Below are positions 10,193 to 18,477 of a DNA stretch of 54,387 nt, in pieces. Origin of the DNA: Bacteroidales bacterium UBA6192 (lineage in GTDB: Bacteria > Bacteroidota > Bacteroidia > Bacteroidales > F082); assembly GCA_002422725.1 (NCBI GenBank), contig DITE01000081.1, positions 43,557 to 97,943 of the forward strand, read 5' to 3'. Position 1 is the first letter of the stretch; each line of letters begins with the position of its first letter. A program made the position numbers and the translations under genes. The notes under the pieces are model-generated. The model was given only the letters and a program-made list of their open reading frames with translations, ran no database searches and was not told where the DNA came from.

Positions 10193-11455
10193 ATGACTTT
10201 GTTAGCTATCGGTACAGGCGGCGTTATAATAATCAGTATCATCTTCTTTTTGGTGGTCATACTGATGCTGGTCGGATTATTGCTTTATGCAAGAAAAAAA
10301 CTGACTCCTCAGGGGAAAGTGAAAATCACCATAAACGGGGATATGGAACTGGATGTTGACCCGGGTTCAACCTTACTAACAACCCTTTCCACAAACAAAA
10401 TTTTTCTTCCCTCCGCATGCGGTGGTGGTGGTACATGTGCCATGTGTAAGTGCCAGGTACTCGAGGGTGGTGGTAGCATTCTGCCAACCGAGAAGGGCTA
10501 TTTCACCCGCAAAGAGCAACAGAACAACTGGCGTCTGGGATGTCAGGTGAAAGTGCGTGAAAACATGAGCATTAACGTGCCACCCGAGATTTTTGGCATT
10601 AAGAAGTGGGAATGTGAAGTGGTGTCGAACCATAATGTCGCTACGTTTATTAAGGAGTTTGTGGTTAAATTGCCCGAAGGTGAACATCTTGACTTCTTAT
10701 CTGGCGGCTATATCCAGATCGATGTGCCGAAGATTGAAGTTGATTTTGGCAAGGACATCGAGGTGGAAGATGAATACCGCGAAGAATGGGATAAGTTTAA
10801 GATGTGGGATCTTAAGATGAAGAACACCGAAGAACAGTTCAGGGCCTATTCTATGGCAAACCATCCTGCCGAGGGGAATATTGTGATGCTCAATATCCGC
10901 ATTGCAACCCCACCCTGGGATCGTAAGATTAATGGGTTTATGAAGGTGAACCCCGGAATATGTTCCTCTTATATCTTTTCGCGCAAACCAGGCGACAAAG
11001 TTATGGTATCAGGACCTTATGGTGAGTTTCACATCAAACCCACCAAACGCGAAATGATGTTTATTGGCGGTGGGGCAGGTATGGCGCCTATGCGTTCGCA
11101 CCTTTTCCATCTTTTCCATACAGAAAAAACTGATCGGAAAACAACTTTCTGGTATGGAGGACGTTCCAGGCGAGAACTCTTTTATATGGAAGATTTTGAG
11201 GAAATCCAAAGCAAATTCCCTAATTTCAAATTTGAGGTTGCTCTTTCAGAACCTCTGCCATCCGACAACTGGAAGGGATATACCGGGTTTATTCATCAGG
11301 TGATTATGGATAATTACTTAAAACAACATCCTGAACCGGAGGAAATTGAATACTATCTTTGTGGACCTCCCATGATGAATGCTGCTATTTTTAAAATGCT
11401 CGACGAACTGGGGGTGCCCAATGAGATGATTGCATTTGATGATTTTGGTGGCTGA
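10193..11455 (+). CDS. nqrF: Na+-translocating NADH:quinone reductase subunit F
   Basis: The NADH-oxidising subunit, 420 residues. One N-terminal helix (about 10-33) is followed by a 2Fe-2S ferredoxin domain with cysteines 76, 82, 85 and 117. A ferredoxin-reductase module follows, with the FAD motif RAYSMAN, the NAD-binding GGGAGMAPMRSH and the C-terminal CGPPMMNAAIFKML. It accepts a hydride from NADH and passes electrons to the membrane subunits. It is the last gene of the operon; a strong hairpin with a T run follows directly (11474-11505), separating it from apbE. Confidence 0.97.
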   Translation: MTLLAIGTGGVIIISIIFFLVVILMLVGLLLYARKKLTPQGKVKITINGDMELDVDPGSTLLTTLSTNKIFLPSACGGGGTCAMCKCQVLEGGGSILPTEKGYFTRKEQQNNWRLGCQVKVRENMSINVPPEIFGIKKWECEVVSNHNVATFIKEFVVKLPEGEHLDFLSGGYIQIDVPKIEVDFGKDIEVEDEYREEWDKFKMWDLKMKNTEEQFRAYSMANHPAEGNIVMLNIRIATPPWDRKINGFMKVNPGICSSYIFSRKPGDKVMVSGPYGEFHIKPTKREMMFIGGGAGMAPMRSHLFHLFHTEKTDRKTTFWYGGRSRRELFYMEDFEEIQSKFPNFKFEVALSEPLPSDNWKGYTGFIHQVIMDNYLKQHPEPEEIEYYLCGPPMMNAAIFKMLDELGVPNEMIAFDDFGG

Positions 11456-11473
11456 AATTTTTTAAGAAAGTTT

Positions 11474-11505
11474 AAAACCCTGACTGATCAGTCAGGGTTT
11501 TTTTT
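11474..11505 (+). terminator. Rho-independent terminator of the nqr operon
   Basis: A perfect stem AACCCTGACT / AGTCAGGGTT around a GATC loop is followed by eight or more T residues, 20 bases after the nqrF stop. apbE, 165 bases further on, therefore probably has its own promoter. Confidence 0.9.
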
Positions 11506-11669
11506 AACTTTGCTATCTGCATCTTGAGTTCCTTACTTGTTTTAAGGTGTAAGAATCGGCCAATACAACCATTCATGCAATCAGTTAAGAAAAGCCTCCC
11601 TGACATTGTATTGTTATTTCTCATATGGTAGTTTAATTTTTATTTTTTTATAAATATCAACCTCCGAAA

Positions 11670-12683
11670 ATGGCAACAAGAAATTTAAGTAGCTGGATAC
11701 TCACGATCTCAGTTTTACTGGTTACAGCCTGTCAGAATCAAAATCTGCCCGTTAAAATAAGTTTGCAAGGTGAGGCACAAGGAACTTATTATGCCATTTC
11801 ATATTATGATGTAGATAACCGCAATTTTCAAACACAGATTGATTCCCTGTTGCATGCTTTTGACTTATCTGTTTCGTTGTGGGTTCCTGAGTCAATCATC
11901 TCGAAGGTTAACAGGGGCGATACCACAGTTGATCTGGATGATATATTCAGGTACAACTTTCTTTTGTCGAAGGAAATTGCAGCCGCCACCAACGGGGCAT
12001 TTGACTTTACAATAGAACCTCTCGTTACAGCCTGGGGGTTTGGCCTGCGTGAAATGGCCACTGTCGATTCCCGGTTAATTGACAGTCTTAAACAACTGGT
12101 CGATTACCGGAAGGTCTCGCTCAATGATGGACGGGTGATAAAAGAAGATCCCCGGATAAGTTTCAATTTTAATGCAATAGCCCAGGGTCATTCTGTTGAC
12201 CTGATTTCAAAATATCTTGCTGATCAGGGTGTTAATAGTTTCATTGTGGATGTGGGTGGCGAAGTTTATGCCAGTGACCTGAAAGCAGATCGTACTGAAT
12301 GGCGTGTTGGTGTTGAGAAGCCTGCTGAAGAGAAATCGGAAGCGCAGGTTATACAGTTGGTGGTTGCCCTGAAAAACAAGGGCTTGTCAACTTCAGGCAG
12401 TTATCGCAAGTATCATGAAGTGGATGGCATAAGATACTCGCATACCATTGATCCTGAGACAGGATACCCGGTAAATCACAACCTGTTGAGTGTTACCGTT
12501 ATGGCTTCAAATACAGCCGTGGCCGATGGATATTCAACAGCCTTTATGGTAATGGGGGTGGAAAAATCGATGGAGCTGATGAAAACCTTACCTGATATGG
12601 AAGCTTTGTTTATTTCGGCAAAGCCCGGAGGGGGATATGAAATTGAGATGAGCCCGGGTTTTCGTGAAATGATCAGAGATTAA
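11670..12683 (+). CDS. apbE: FAD:protein FMN transferase ApbE (lipoprotein)
   Basis: A 337-residue flavin transferase that attaches FMN from FAD to the threonines of NqrB and NqrC. The N-terminus is a lipoprotein signal ending in LLVTAC, so it should be anchored in the membrane facing the periplasm, where NqrC is modified. Family signatures visible are FNFNAIAQGHSVDLI, FIVDVGGEVYASD and SHTIDPETGYPVNH (the metal/FAD site), with DGYSTAFMVMG near the end. Its position just after nqr is the standard context. The stop codon overlaps that of the convergent nqrM-like gene by four bases. Confidence 0.95.
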   Translation: MATRNLSSWILTISVLLVTACQNQNLPVKISLQGEAQGTYYAISYYDVDNRNFQTQIDSLLHAFDLSVSLWVPESIISKVNRGDTTVDLDDIFRYNFLLSKEIAAATNGAFDFTIEPLVTAWGFGLREMATVDSRLIDSLKQLVDYRKVSLNDGRVIKEDPRISFNFNAIAQGHSVDLISKYLADQGVNSFIVDVGGEVYASDLKADRTEWRVGVEKPAEEKSEAQVIQLVVALKNKGLSTSGSYRKYHEVDGIRYSHTIDPETGYPVNHNLLSVTVMASNTAVADGYSTAFMVMGVEKSMELMKTLPDMEALFISAKPGGGYEIEMSPGFREMIRD

Positions 12684-12880
12684 TGCCCTTGATCAGCAAC
12701 TTTATTCTCGCAACTGCTTTCGCCATGACCGCATGAGCAACCCATTTTGCGACCACTTGCATCAACACTGCTGCACTGTTTCTTAAATTCGCCCCCTTTA
12801 AGGAAAAACATTTTAATGGCTATTCCTGCAACAGCAATTCCAACAAGGATTATGGCCAATATAATCAGTTTAAGATACAT
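12680..12880 (-). CDS. nqrM: NqrM-like small membrane protein with cysteine cluster
   Basis: A 66-residue protein with one N-terminal membrane helix (residues 3-27) and a cytoplasmic-type tail with cysteines in FKKQCSS, GCSCG and SSC. NqrM (DUF539) of Vibrio has the same plan: one helix and four conserved cysteines. It is needed to deliver iron to the NqrD/NqrE cluster and is encoded beside nqr-apbE. The sequence is short, so the call rests on layout, cysteine spacing and location rather than long similarity. Unlike Vibrio, the gene is on the opposite strand, tail-to-tail with apbE. Confidence 0.65.
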   Translation of the reverse strand: MYLKLIILAIILVGIAVAGIAIKMFFLKGGEFKKQCSSVDASGRKMGCSCGHGESSCENKVADQGH

Positions 12881-12968
12881 TTTAGTTAGCTTTTTATGTG
12901 TGGCTTAAGAAACGTAAATTTCGATACAAAAATAGTCAATATAATCGTTTCATGAAAACAAGCAGGGT

Positions 12969-13742
12969 TTAAATATGTTCAAAACCTCTGCAGACAGCCA
13001 TGAGTATCCCGGCAGCCACGGCTGCGTTCAATGACTCAGGTTTGGCTTCAACAGCTGAATGAAACCGTGGAATTGTCACTGGATGTGAAATATGAGGCAG
13101 CAAATGATTTCTGATACCATGCGATTCGCTCCCGATTAATAAAATACCTGCAAGTTGTGACATTGTTTCTGGCGGTTCTCCTTTCATCATTGCACCCAAA
13201 ACCGGCAAGTTCTTCTTGGAGGCATATTGCAGCAAATCAATTAGTTCAATTTCGCTGACAACTACTCTGAACACAGAACCCATGGTTGATTGTACCACTT
13301 TTGGATGAAAGGCATCAACGGTGTCCCGACTGCAGAAAATGTGCCTGATACCAAACCAATCAGCAGTGCGAATAATGGTTCCAAGGTTTCCGGGGTCGTT
13401 AATCCCATCGAGTGCCAATACCCATTGGTGGCTGCATACATCCATATCTGGGCTGCCTGTTGGAATATCTACCACGGCCAAAACACCCGGGGGTGTTGTC
13501 AGGTGGCTGATTTGTTTCATCTCAGACTGGCTAAGGGTGCTGAATCGGGAATCGAGTGAATTGTTCAGGGTCGGATATTCGTCCAGGTAGTTTTCAGTAG
13601 CAAACAGGTGGGTGTAATGATAACTGCTTTGAAGCAATTCGTGAATCATTTTGTTGCCTTCAACAATAAATTGCCCGTTCATTTTTCGGTATTTATTGAT
13701 ATAAAGGCTTTTGACGTAGCTGATGGTGTTCTTCGAGAGCAT
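12969..13742 (-). CDS. SpoU/TrmH family RNA 2'-O-methyltransferase
   Basis: A 257-residue RNA methyltransferase with a trefoil-knot SPOUT fold. An N-terminal substrate-binding domain (RKMNGQFIVEGNKMIHELL) precedes the three SpoU motifs: DGINDPGNLGTIIRTADW, LLIGSESHGI and IPRFHSAVEAKPESLNAAVAAG. The last contains E, S and N residues typical of motif 3. It is probably a 23S rRNA or tRNA ribose methylase (RlmB/TrmH type); the exact target cannot be told. It starts just past the terminator of the ribosomal operon upstream, so it is likely transcribed separately or by readthrough. Confidence 0.88.
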   Translation of the reverse strand: MLSKNTISYVKSLYINKYRKMNGQFIVEGNKMIHELLQSSYHYTHLFATENYLDEYPTLNNSLDSRFSTLSQSEMKQISHLTTPPGVLAVVDIPTGSPDMDVCSHQWVLALDGINDPGNLGTIIRTADWFGIRHIFCSRDTVDAFHPKVVQSTMGSVFRVVVSEIELIDLLQYASKKNLPVLGAMMKGEPPETMSQLAGILLIGSESHGIRNHLLPHISHPVTIPRFHSAVEAKPESLNAAVAAGILMAVCRGFEHI

Positions 13743-13777
13743 AAAAAAACCTGATTCAACGTTGAATCAGGTTTTAA
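13743..13777 (-). terminator. Terminator of rpsF-rpsR-rplI
   Basis: Read on the minus strand, the stem AAACCTGATTCAA / TTGAATCAGGTTT encloses a two-base loop and is followed by T residues. It lies 20 bases after the rplI stop and abuts the start of the SpoU methyltransferase gene. Confidence 0.85.
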
Positions 13778-13796
13778 AAATAGTAAAAAATCTTGT

Positions 13797-14246
13797 TTAC
13801 TCGGCAAATACTTCGAAGTCGATTTCGAATTGAACTTCTTTGTGAAGTTTTATTTTTGCTTTGTAGTGACCTAATTCTTTGATAGAATCTTCATTCAGAT
13901 GAATGCGTTTGCGTTCGATCTCAACGTTTTTAACTTCCTTGATGGCATTTGCAATCTGAAGGGCGTTCACCGAACCAAAAATCTTACCGGAAGCACCGGC
14001 CTTGGCTGCGATACGTAAACTTGTGCCTTCCAGTTTCTTGGCAATGGCAAGAGCTTCGTTTTTAACTTTTTCTTCCTTAAATGATTGCTGGCGTTTCAGT
14101 TCACCAAGAACTTTCATGTTGGTGTCGTTGGCAATAATCGCCATACCTCTTGGGATGAGATAATTACGTGCGTATCCGTCTTTAACGGTTAAGATATCAT
14201 GGGTAAATCCCAGGTTGTTGATGTCTTGTTTAAGTATTACTTTCAT
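13797..14246 (-). CDS. rplI: 50S ribosomal protein bL9
   Basis: 149 residues, normal length. The N-terminal RNA-binding domain has MKVILKQDINNLGFTHDIL and VKDGYARNYLIPRGMA (the L9 signature). A long connecting helix with many K and E residues and the C-terminal domain (AGASGKIFGSVNALQIANAI) follow. It is the last gene of the rpsF-rpsR-rplI operon and is preceded by an unusually good Shine-Dalgarno sequence for this phylum. Confidence 0.98.
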   Translation of the reverse strand: MKVILKQDINNLGFTHDILTVKDGYARNYLIPRGMAIIANDTNMKVLGELKRQQSFKEEKVKNEALAIAKKLEGTSLRIAAKAGASGKIFGSVNALQIANAIKEVKNVEIERKRIHLNEDSIKELGHYKAKIKLHKEVQFEIDFEVFAE

Positions 14247-14254
14247 GTTTTTGT

Positions 14255-14260
14255 CCTCCT
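14255..14260 (-). promoter_or_regulatory. Strong Shine-Dalgarno sequence of rplI
   Basis: On the minus strand AGGAGG ends eight bases before the rplI ATG (14244-14246). Most genes in this window show no such element, in line with Bacteroidota generally, so this one stands out and supports the chosen start. Confidence 0.75.
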
Positions 14261-14263
14261 CTT

Positions 14264-14542
14264 TTATTTAAGTAAGTCAGCTACATAAGGCATGAGAGAA
14301 ATATGACGGGCGCGTTTAACAGCCTGAGCCACTTTTTTCTGGTATTTTGTTGAAGTACCTGTGATACGGCGAGGAAGAAGTTTTCCTTGCTCATTCACAA
14401 ATTTCAGGAGGAAATCAGCATCTTTATAGTCGATATATTTAATGCGATTCTTTTTGAACCGGCAGTATTTTTTCTTTTTTGTATCTACTGCGATAGGTGT
14501 CAAATACTTTATTTCGGAGTTTCCTTGTGCCATTGTTGTCAA
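14264..14542 (-). CDS. rpsR: 30S ribosomal protein bS18
   Basis: 92 residues. The S18 core is present: KKYCRFKKNRIKYIDYKDADFLLKFV followed by LPRRITGTSTKYQKKVAQAVKRARHISLMPYV, with the basic surface that contacts 16S rRNA and S6. Second gene of the rpsF-rpsR-rplI operon; its partner S6 is encoded just upstream. Confidence 0.98.
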   Translation of the reverse strand: MTTMAQGNSEIKYLTPIAVDTKKKKYCRFKKNRIKYIDYKDADFLLKFVNEQGKLLPRRITGTSTKYQKKVAQAVKRARHISLMPYVADLLK

Positions 14543-14567
14543 TATTAATGGTTAACTGAGATGTTGA

Positions 14568-14924
14568 TTAGGCTTCGGCTTTTTCTTTGCTTGCGTCCTT
14601 GGCTTTTCTGCGTTTCTTCTCGTTGTAAGCAACAGCATGCTTATCGAGTTTCACGGTAAGGAAGCGAAGCATGCGCTCGTCGCGTTTGTATTGAACTTCA
14701 AGTTCGGCGATAAGGCCACCTTCTGCCTTAAATTCGATCAGGTGATAAAAACCTGTTGATTTCTTCTGGATTGCATAGGCTAGTTTGCGCATGCCCCAGT
14801 GCTCTTCGTGCACAATTTCAGCACCATTGTCTGTCAGGAAATCCTGATACTTTTTTACCGCTTCCTTCATCTGTTCATCAGACAAAACGGGAGTTAAGAT
14901 GAAAACGGTTTCATACTGGTTCAT
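14568..14924 (-). CDS. rpsF: 30S ribosomal protein bS6
   Basis: 118 residues, starting at 14924 (MNQYETVFILTPVLSDEQM), which is where S6 proteins begin. The frame is open upstream, but that extension would overlap the promoter at 14967-14996. Typical features are HEEHWGMRKLAYAIQKKSTGFYHLIEF and an alanine/lysine-rich C-terminal tail. First gene of the operon with rpsR and rplI. Confidence 0.97.
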   Translation of the reverse strand: MNQYETVFILTPVLSDEQMKEAVKKYQDFLTDNGAEIVHEEHWGMRKLAYAIQKKSTGFYHLIEFKAEGGLIAELEVQYKRDERMLRFLTVKLDKHAVAYNEKKRRKAKDASKEKAEA

Positions 14925-14966
14925 AATGAATTTGTTAATGATTAGTGAATAATATAAAATGGAGTG

Positions 14967-14996
14967 CAAAGGTAAACATTCTTTTTTAATTAGCAA
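14967..14996 (-). promoter_or_regulatory. Bacteroidota-type promoter of the rpsF operon
   Basis: On the minus strand TTG, exactly 19 bases, then TACCTTTG. This matches the phylum's -33/-7 consensus and lies about 43 bases upstream of the rpsF ATG. Confidence 0.8.
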
Positions 14997-15064
14997 GTAA
15001 GGTGCTAAAAAATAATGAAATAGAGAGGTATGCCGGCAAAACGTATGTCGGGAGGGGAGCCTGT

Positions 15065-16228
15065 TTAATTTTGGTGTATTGGCCGGTTTGCCAGCATCTG
15101 TTCACAAATAAACCTGGCTGCTTCACCATCGCCAAAAATGGCGGGGTAGTCAGATGGGGGAAAATTTTCGAACTGCTTGTAAGCGTTGATGATAGCTTCT
15201 TCATCAGCATTGGCAATCTGTGCCGCACCAGTTTCCACAATCTCTTTCCATTCAGTTTCTGACCGCAGGATGATACAGGGTTTGCGAAAGAAATACGCTT
15301 CTTTCTGCACGCCTCCCGAATCGGTGATCACCATTGAAGCTTGCTGTTCAAGACGAATCATATCGAGAAATGTGACCGGTTGGGTGAGGATAAGCCTCAT
15401 TTCGTGTCTGACCTGTTGAAGCAGGGCAGGCTCCAGCTTGCTGTCGAGCAGCTTGGCTGTGCGCGGGTGCAGTGGCAGGATGAGTTGCTGATTACTTAGA
15501 CTGATAATTTGCAGGAGAGCCTTAAAAATAGCATTAAGCCTTTCGGGCTGATCGGTATTGTTGTCGCGGTGAATGGTGCTCAGAATAAACCGACCACCTG
15601 TGAGGCCATGCTTTTCGAGTACCGAGGATTGCTTTTCGGCCAGGCCTGCAAAATGAAGGCTGTTGTCGTACATCACATCGCCACAATGAAACACCTTAGG
15701 ATTATCGGCTGTGTAGGGTGGCTGATTGTTGGCATTGAAACCCTCCTTAATAAGGTTGTCGATGCCGCTTTGTGTGGGAGAGAACAAGAGCGTGGAGCAA
15801 TGATCGCACAAAATACGGTTAATTTCTTCGGGCATGGCTTTGTTGAACGATCTCAATCCTGCCTCAATGTGAACCACCGGAATATGGATTTTAGAAGCGG
15901 CAATGGCTCCTGCAAGCGTTGAATTCGTGTCGCCATACAATACAATATAATCCGGTTTTTCGCTTTGCAGCACCTGTTCAATTCCTTCAATCATCCGGGC
16001 TGTCTGCAAACCATGTCCGGCCGAACCCACGTTCAGGTTATAATCGGGTTTGGGAATAACAAGTTCCTTGAAAAACACATCTGACATATTGCTGTCATAA
16101 TGCTGTCCTGTATGGACGATAATTTCCTTCATGGCATCGGGAAAATACTCCCTGATTGCCCGGCTGATAGCGGCTGCTTTGATGATTTGTGGCCGTGCAC
16201 CAATAATGGTTACTATAGTAATTGACAT
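15065..16228 (-). CDS. wecB: UDP-N-acetylglucosamine 2-epimerase (non-hydrolysing)
   Basis: 387 residues, normal for the family. It interconverts UDP-GlcNAc and UDP-ManNAc for cell-surface polysaccharide. Signatures are the N-terminal TIIGARPQIIKAAAISRAI, VLYGDTNSTLAGAIAA, VVHIEAGLRSFN with MPEEINRILCDH, and the C-terminal nucleotide site TDSGGVQKEAYFF. It stands alone here between rpsF and radC, with no other polysaccharide genes next to it, so the product's fate is not shown. Confidence 0.94.
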   Translation of the reverse strand: MSITIVTIIGARPQIIKAAAISRAIREYFPDAMKEIIVHTGQHYDSNMSDVFFKELVIPKPDYNLNVGSAGHGLQTARMIEGIEQVLQSEKPDYIVLYGDTNSTLAGAIAASKIHIPVVHIEAGLRSFNKAMPEEINRILCDHCSTLLFSPTQSGIDNLIKEGFNANNQPPYTADNPKVFHCGDVMYDNSLHFAGLAEKQSSVLEKHGLTGGRFILSTIHRDNNTDQPERLNAIFKALLQIISLSNQQLILPLHPRTAKLLDSKLEPALLQQVRHEMRLILTQPVTFLDMIRLEQQASMVITDSGGVQKEAYFFRKPCIILRSETEWKEIVETGAAQIANADEEAIINAYKQFENFPPSDYPAIFGDGEAARFICEQMLANRPIHQN

Positions 16229-16279
16229 GTTTTGCTATTGCAGTTTAATGGTGTATTTCAAGGTAACGCTTAGCTTTTA

Positions 16280-16978
16280 TTATATCAGTCCTTCGTCTGC
16301 AAAGCTAAAATATTTATCATCGCCAATGATCAGGTGATCGATTACCCTGATGTCGATAAGCTCGCCCGACTGCATCATTTTTTTTGTCAGCTTGATATCG
16401 GCCTCACTTGGTTTCAGTTGACCTGAGGGGTGGTTATGGCACAATATCATGTTGCAGGCATTGTTTAACAGGGCCATTTTAAAGATCTTTTTGGGGTCGG
16501 CAACTGTTCCGGTTACTCCACCATCACTCACCTGAACAATTTTAATGACTTTGTTGGCCTGATCGAGAAGCAGTATCCAGAACTGTTCGTAATGGAGGTC
16601 GGAAACTGATGAATACAGTTTTTCGAATGCGTCTTTACTGCTCTGCACTGTTGGTCTTTCAATTGCTTCGGCATTTCGGCGGCGTTTGCCCAGCTCAAGG
16701 GCAGCCACAATGCTGAGGGCTTTAGCCTCGCCTATTCCCTTAAATTTCATCAGATCTTTGATCGATTGTCGCGACAGCTCGATCAGGTTGTTATTGTTTT
16801 CTCGCAGTATGCTGCGTGAGAGTTCAACTGCCGAATCTTCACGGTTTCCCGAACCGATCAGAATGGCAATCAGTTCAGCGTCGCTAAGGCTTGCTTTTCC
16901 TTTCAGTACCATCTTTTCCCGTGGACGGTCTTCTTCGGCCCAGTAACGGATTGACGGCCGTTTTTGGAGATCAGTCAT
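16280..16978 (-). CDS. radC: RadC/JAB domain protein
   Basis: 232 residues from the start at 16978 (MTDLQKRPSIRYWAEEDRPREKM); the open frame continues upstream without similarity. An N-terminal helix-hairpin-helix region (LMKFKGIGEAKALSIVAALELG) is followed by the JAMM metal motif HNHPSGQLKPSEAD, the zinc-binding H-x-H-x10-D of the RadC family. The old DNA-repair name is not supported by function; the family's true role is unclear. Confidence 0.93.
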   Translation of the reverse strand: MTDLQKRPSIRYWAEEDRPREKMVLKGKASLSDAELIAILIGSGNREDSAVELSRSILRENNNNLIELSRQSIKDLMKFKGIGEAKALSIVAALELGKRRRNAEAIERPTVQSSKDAFEKLYSSVSDLHYEQFWILLLDQANKVIKIVQVSDGGVTGTVADPKKIFKMALLNNACNMILCHNHPSGQLKPSEADIKLTKKMMQSGELIDIRVIDHLIIGDDKYFSFADEGLI

Positions 16979-17111
16979 CTTGTATGTTTTTGCGAAAATA
17001 GAAAATTTGATCGGCATTCTGGCAGACAGGATGCAATCAAACAGGGTTTGTTGTAAAATTTTCCTTTGTGGTAAAAGTTAATACCGGCAAAGAAACAAAA
17101 GAAAACAAAAA

Positions 17112-17146
17112 AACCCCTCCTGTTGTTAAACAGAAGAGGCAAAGTA
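17112..17146 (-). terminator. Terminator of rpsT
   Basis: On the minus strand CCTC-TT-CTGTT pairs with AACAG-GAGG across a short loop with a two-base bulge, followed by a run of seven T residues. It lies about 23 bases past the rpsT stop. Confidence 0.75.
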
Positions 17147-17168
17147 GATATACTAAAACGGTCTTTTT

Positions 17169-17423
17169 TTACGCTAGTTTAGCAGTAAACCTGGTGATTT
17201 TTGAGATCAGGTTACCGGCTTTATTTTTGTGAATCACTTTGCGTTTTGCAAGTTTGTCAATCATGGCCTGTAATTTTGGTAACATAGCCGTGGCTTCAGT
17301 TTTGTCCGTCAGGCTCCTGAACTTCTTAAGGCTTGTACGCATTGTTTTGGCATAGTAGCGGTTATGAAGTCTTCTGGTGTTGTTCTGACGAATACGCTTG
17401 ATGGATGATTTGTGATTTGCCAT
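17169..17423 (-). CDS. rpsT: 30S ribosomal protein bS20
   Basis: 84 residues, strongly basic and helical, with the S20 start MANHKSSIKRIRQNNTRRLH and the conserved HKNKAGNLISKITR near the end. It is a single-gene unit with a terminator after it and a TACCTTTG box upstream. Confidence 0.97.
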   Translation of the reverse strand: MANHKSSIKRIRQNNTRRLHNRYYAKTMRTSLKKFRSLTDKTEATAMLPKLQAMIDKLAKRKVIHKNKAGNLISKITRFTAKLA

Positions 17424-17695
17424 GGTAATAAATAATTGTGTTCTCTTTCAATTTTGGGCTGCAAAGGTAATAATTTTCCTTTTCAAAAATGAAACAGATT
17501 AAAAAACTTTCTCATTTCGATCAAAATTCTTGACGGCATACTGTTGTGGATGGTGTTTGGATCAAACAACCGAGGGTCATAAAAAATCACTATTTTTGTG
17601 GCAGAATTCCGGAAAAAACTGTTTCCTTTTCCGGTGATTTGTAATAAAAACCAACGTGTTCCGTTGATAGAACAAACGTCTAATACCACTTAGTC

Positions 17696-18466
17696 TTGAA
17701 ACACATTCTCAAAGCTACACTTATTCTGTTAATAAGCCTCGCCATAGTGCCGGTTCAAACGCAAGCCCAGCGGCAAAAAGTGATCAATCTGCAGAAATAC
17801 GATCTGGAACCCTATCATTTTGGGTTTATTCTGGCTGTCAATCAAATGCATTTTACTGTCAAGCCGGTTGATAATCACCAGTTCAAGGTTTATGGGGCTG
17901 ATGCTGGCCCCGATTTTGCCAGTGATTCGCTTAGCTTGTATGAAGTTACATCAACACCAACACCAGGCTTTACCATAGGAATTGTTGGCAACCTCAGGTT
18001 AGGCAGCAATGCGGATTTGCGATTTATCCCATCTCTGTCATTTGGCGAAAGGTTTATTGACTACAACATTAATCGCTATCGCAACGGTGAAGCAGAACTT
18101 ATTCAAATTCGAAAGAGTGTGGCATCTACCTTTGTGGAGTTTCCACTTCAGGTAAAATACAGGTCAAAGCGCCTCAACAACTTTGCAGCCTATGTTATTG
18201 GCGGGGCGAAATACAGCATCGATCTGGCATCAAATAAACGGAACGCCAAGGAAAACAACAATGTGGCCATTAAGCTACAAAACAGCGATCTTGCAATGGA
18301 AGTGGGAACAGGAGTGGATTTTTACACCAACTATTTCAAGTTTGGGGTGGAGTTGAAGATGTCCTATGGCCTTGGCAATATTATCATACGCGATGGAAGC
18401 GTTTATAGCGAAAGTCTGGAAAGACTCAACAGCAAAATATTTCAGGTTTCTTTTACATTTGAATAA
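17696..18466 (+). CDS. porT: Type IX secretion outer-membrane protein PorT
   Basis: 256 residues with a signal peptide (LKATLILLISLAIVPVQTQA) and an outer-membrane barrel of the PorT/SprT family, required for T9SS. Recognised from the N-terminal LQKYDLEPYHFGFILAVNQMHF and RFIPSLSFGERFIDY. The start must be the TTG at 17696, because an in-frame stop lies at 17681-17683 and no ATG or GTG falls between. A TATTTTTG box lies at 17591-17598. The gene is followed after 11 bases by an unknown gene, so the two may be co-transcribed. Confidence 0.85.
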   Translation: MKHILKATLILLISLAIVPVQTQAQRQKVINLQKYDLEPYHFGFILAVNQMHFTVKPVDNHQFKVYGADAGPDFASDSLSLYEVTSTPTPGFTIGIVGNLRLGSNADLRFIPSLSFGERFIDYNINRYRNGEAELIQIRKSVASTFVEFPLQVKYRSKRLNNFAAYVIGGAKYSIDLASNKRNAKENNNVAIKLQNSDLAMEVGTGVDFYTNYFKFGVELKMSYGLGNIIIRDGSVYSESLERLNSKIFQVSFTFE

Positions 18467-18477
18467 TAGCTTTTACC

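Noticed and set aside
11506..11669. Possible small RNA or riboswitch between nqrF and apbE
   Set aside because: Only the nqr terminator is clear; the remaining 164 bases are AT-rich with no recognisable aptamer core.
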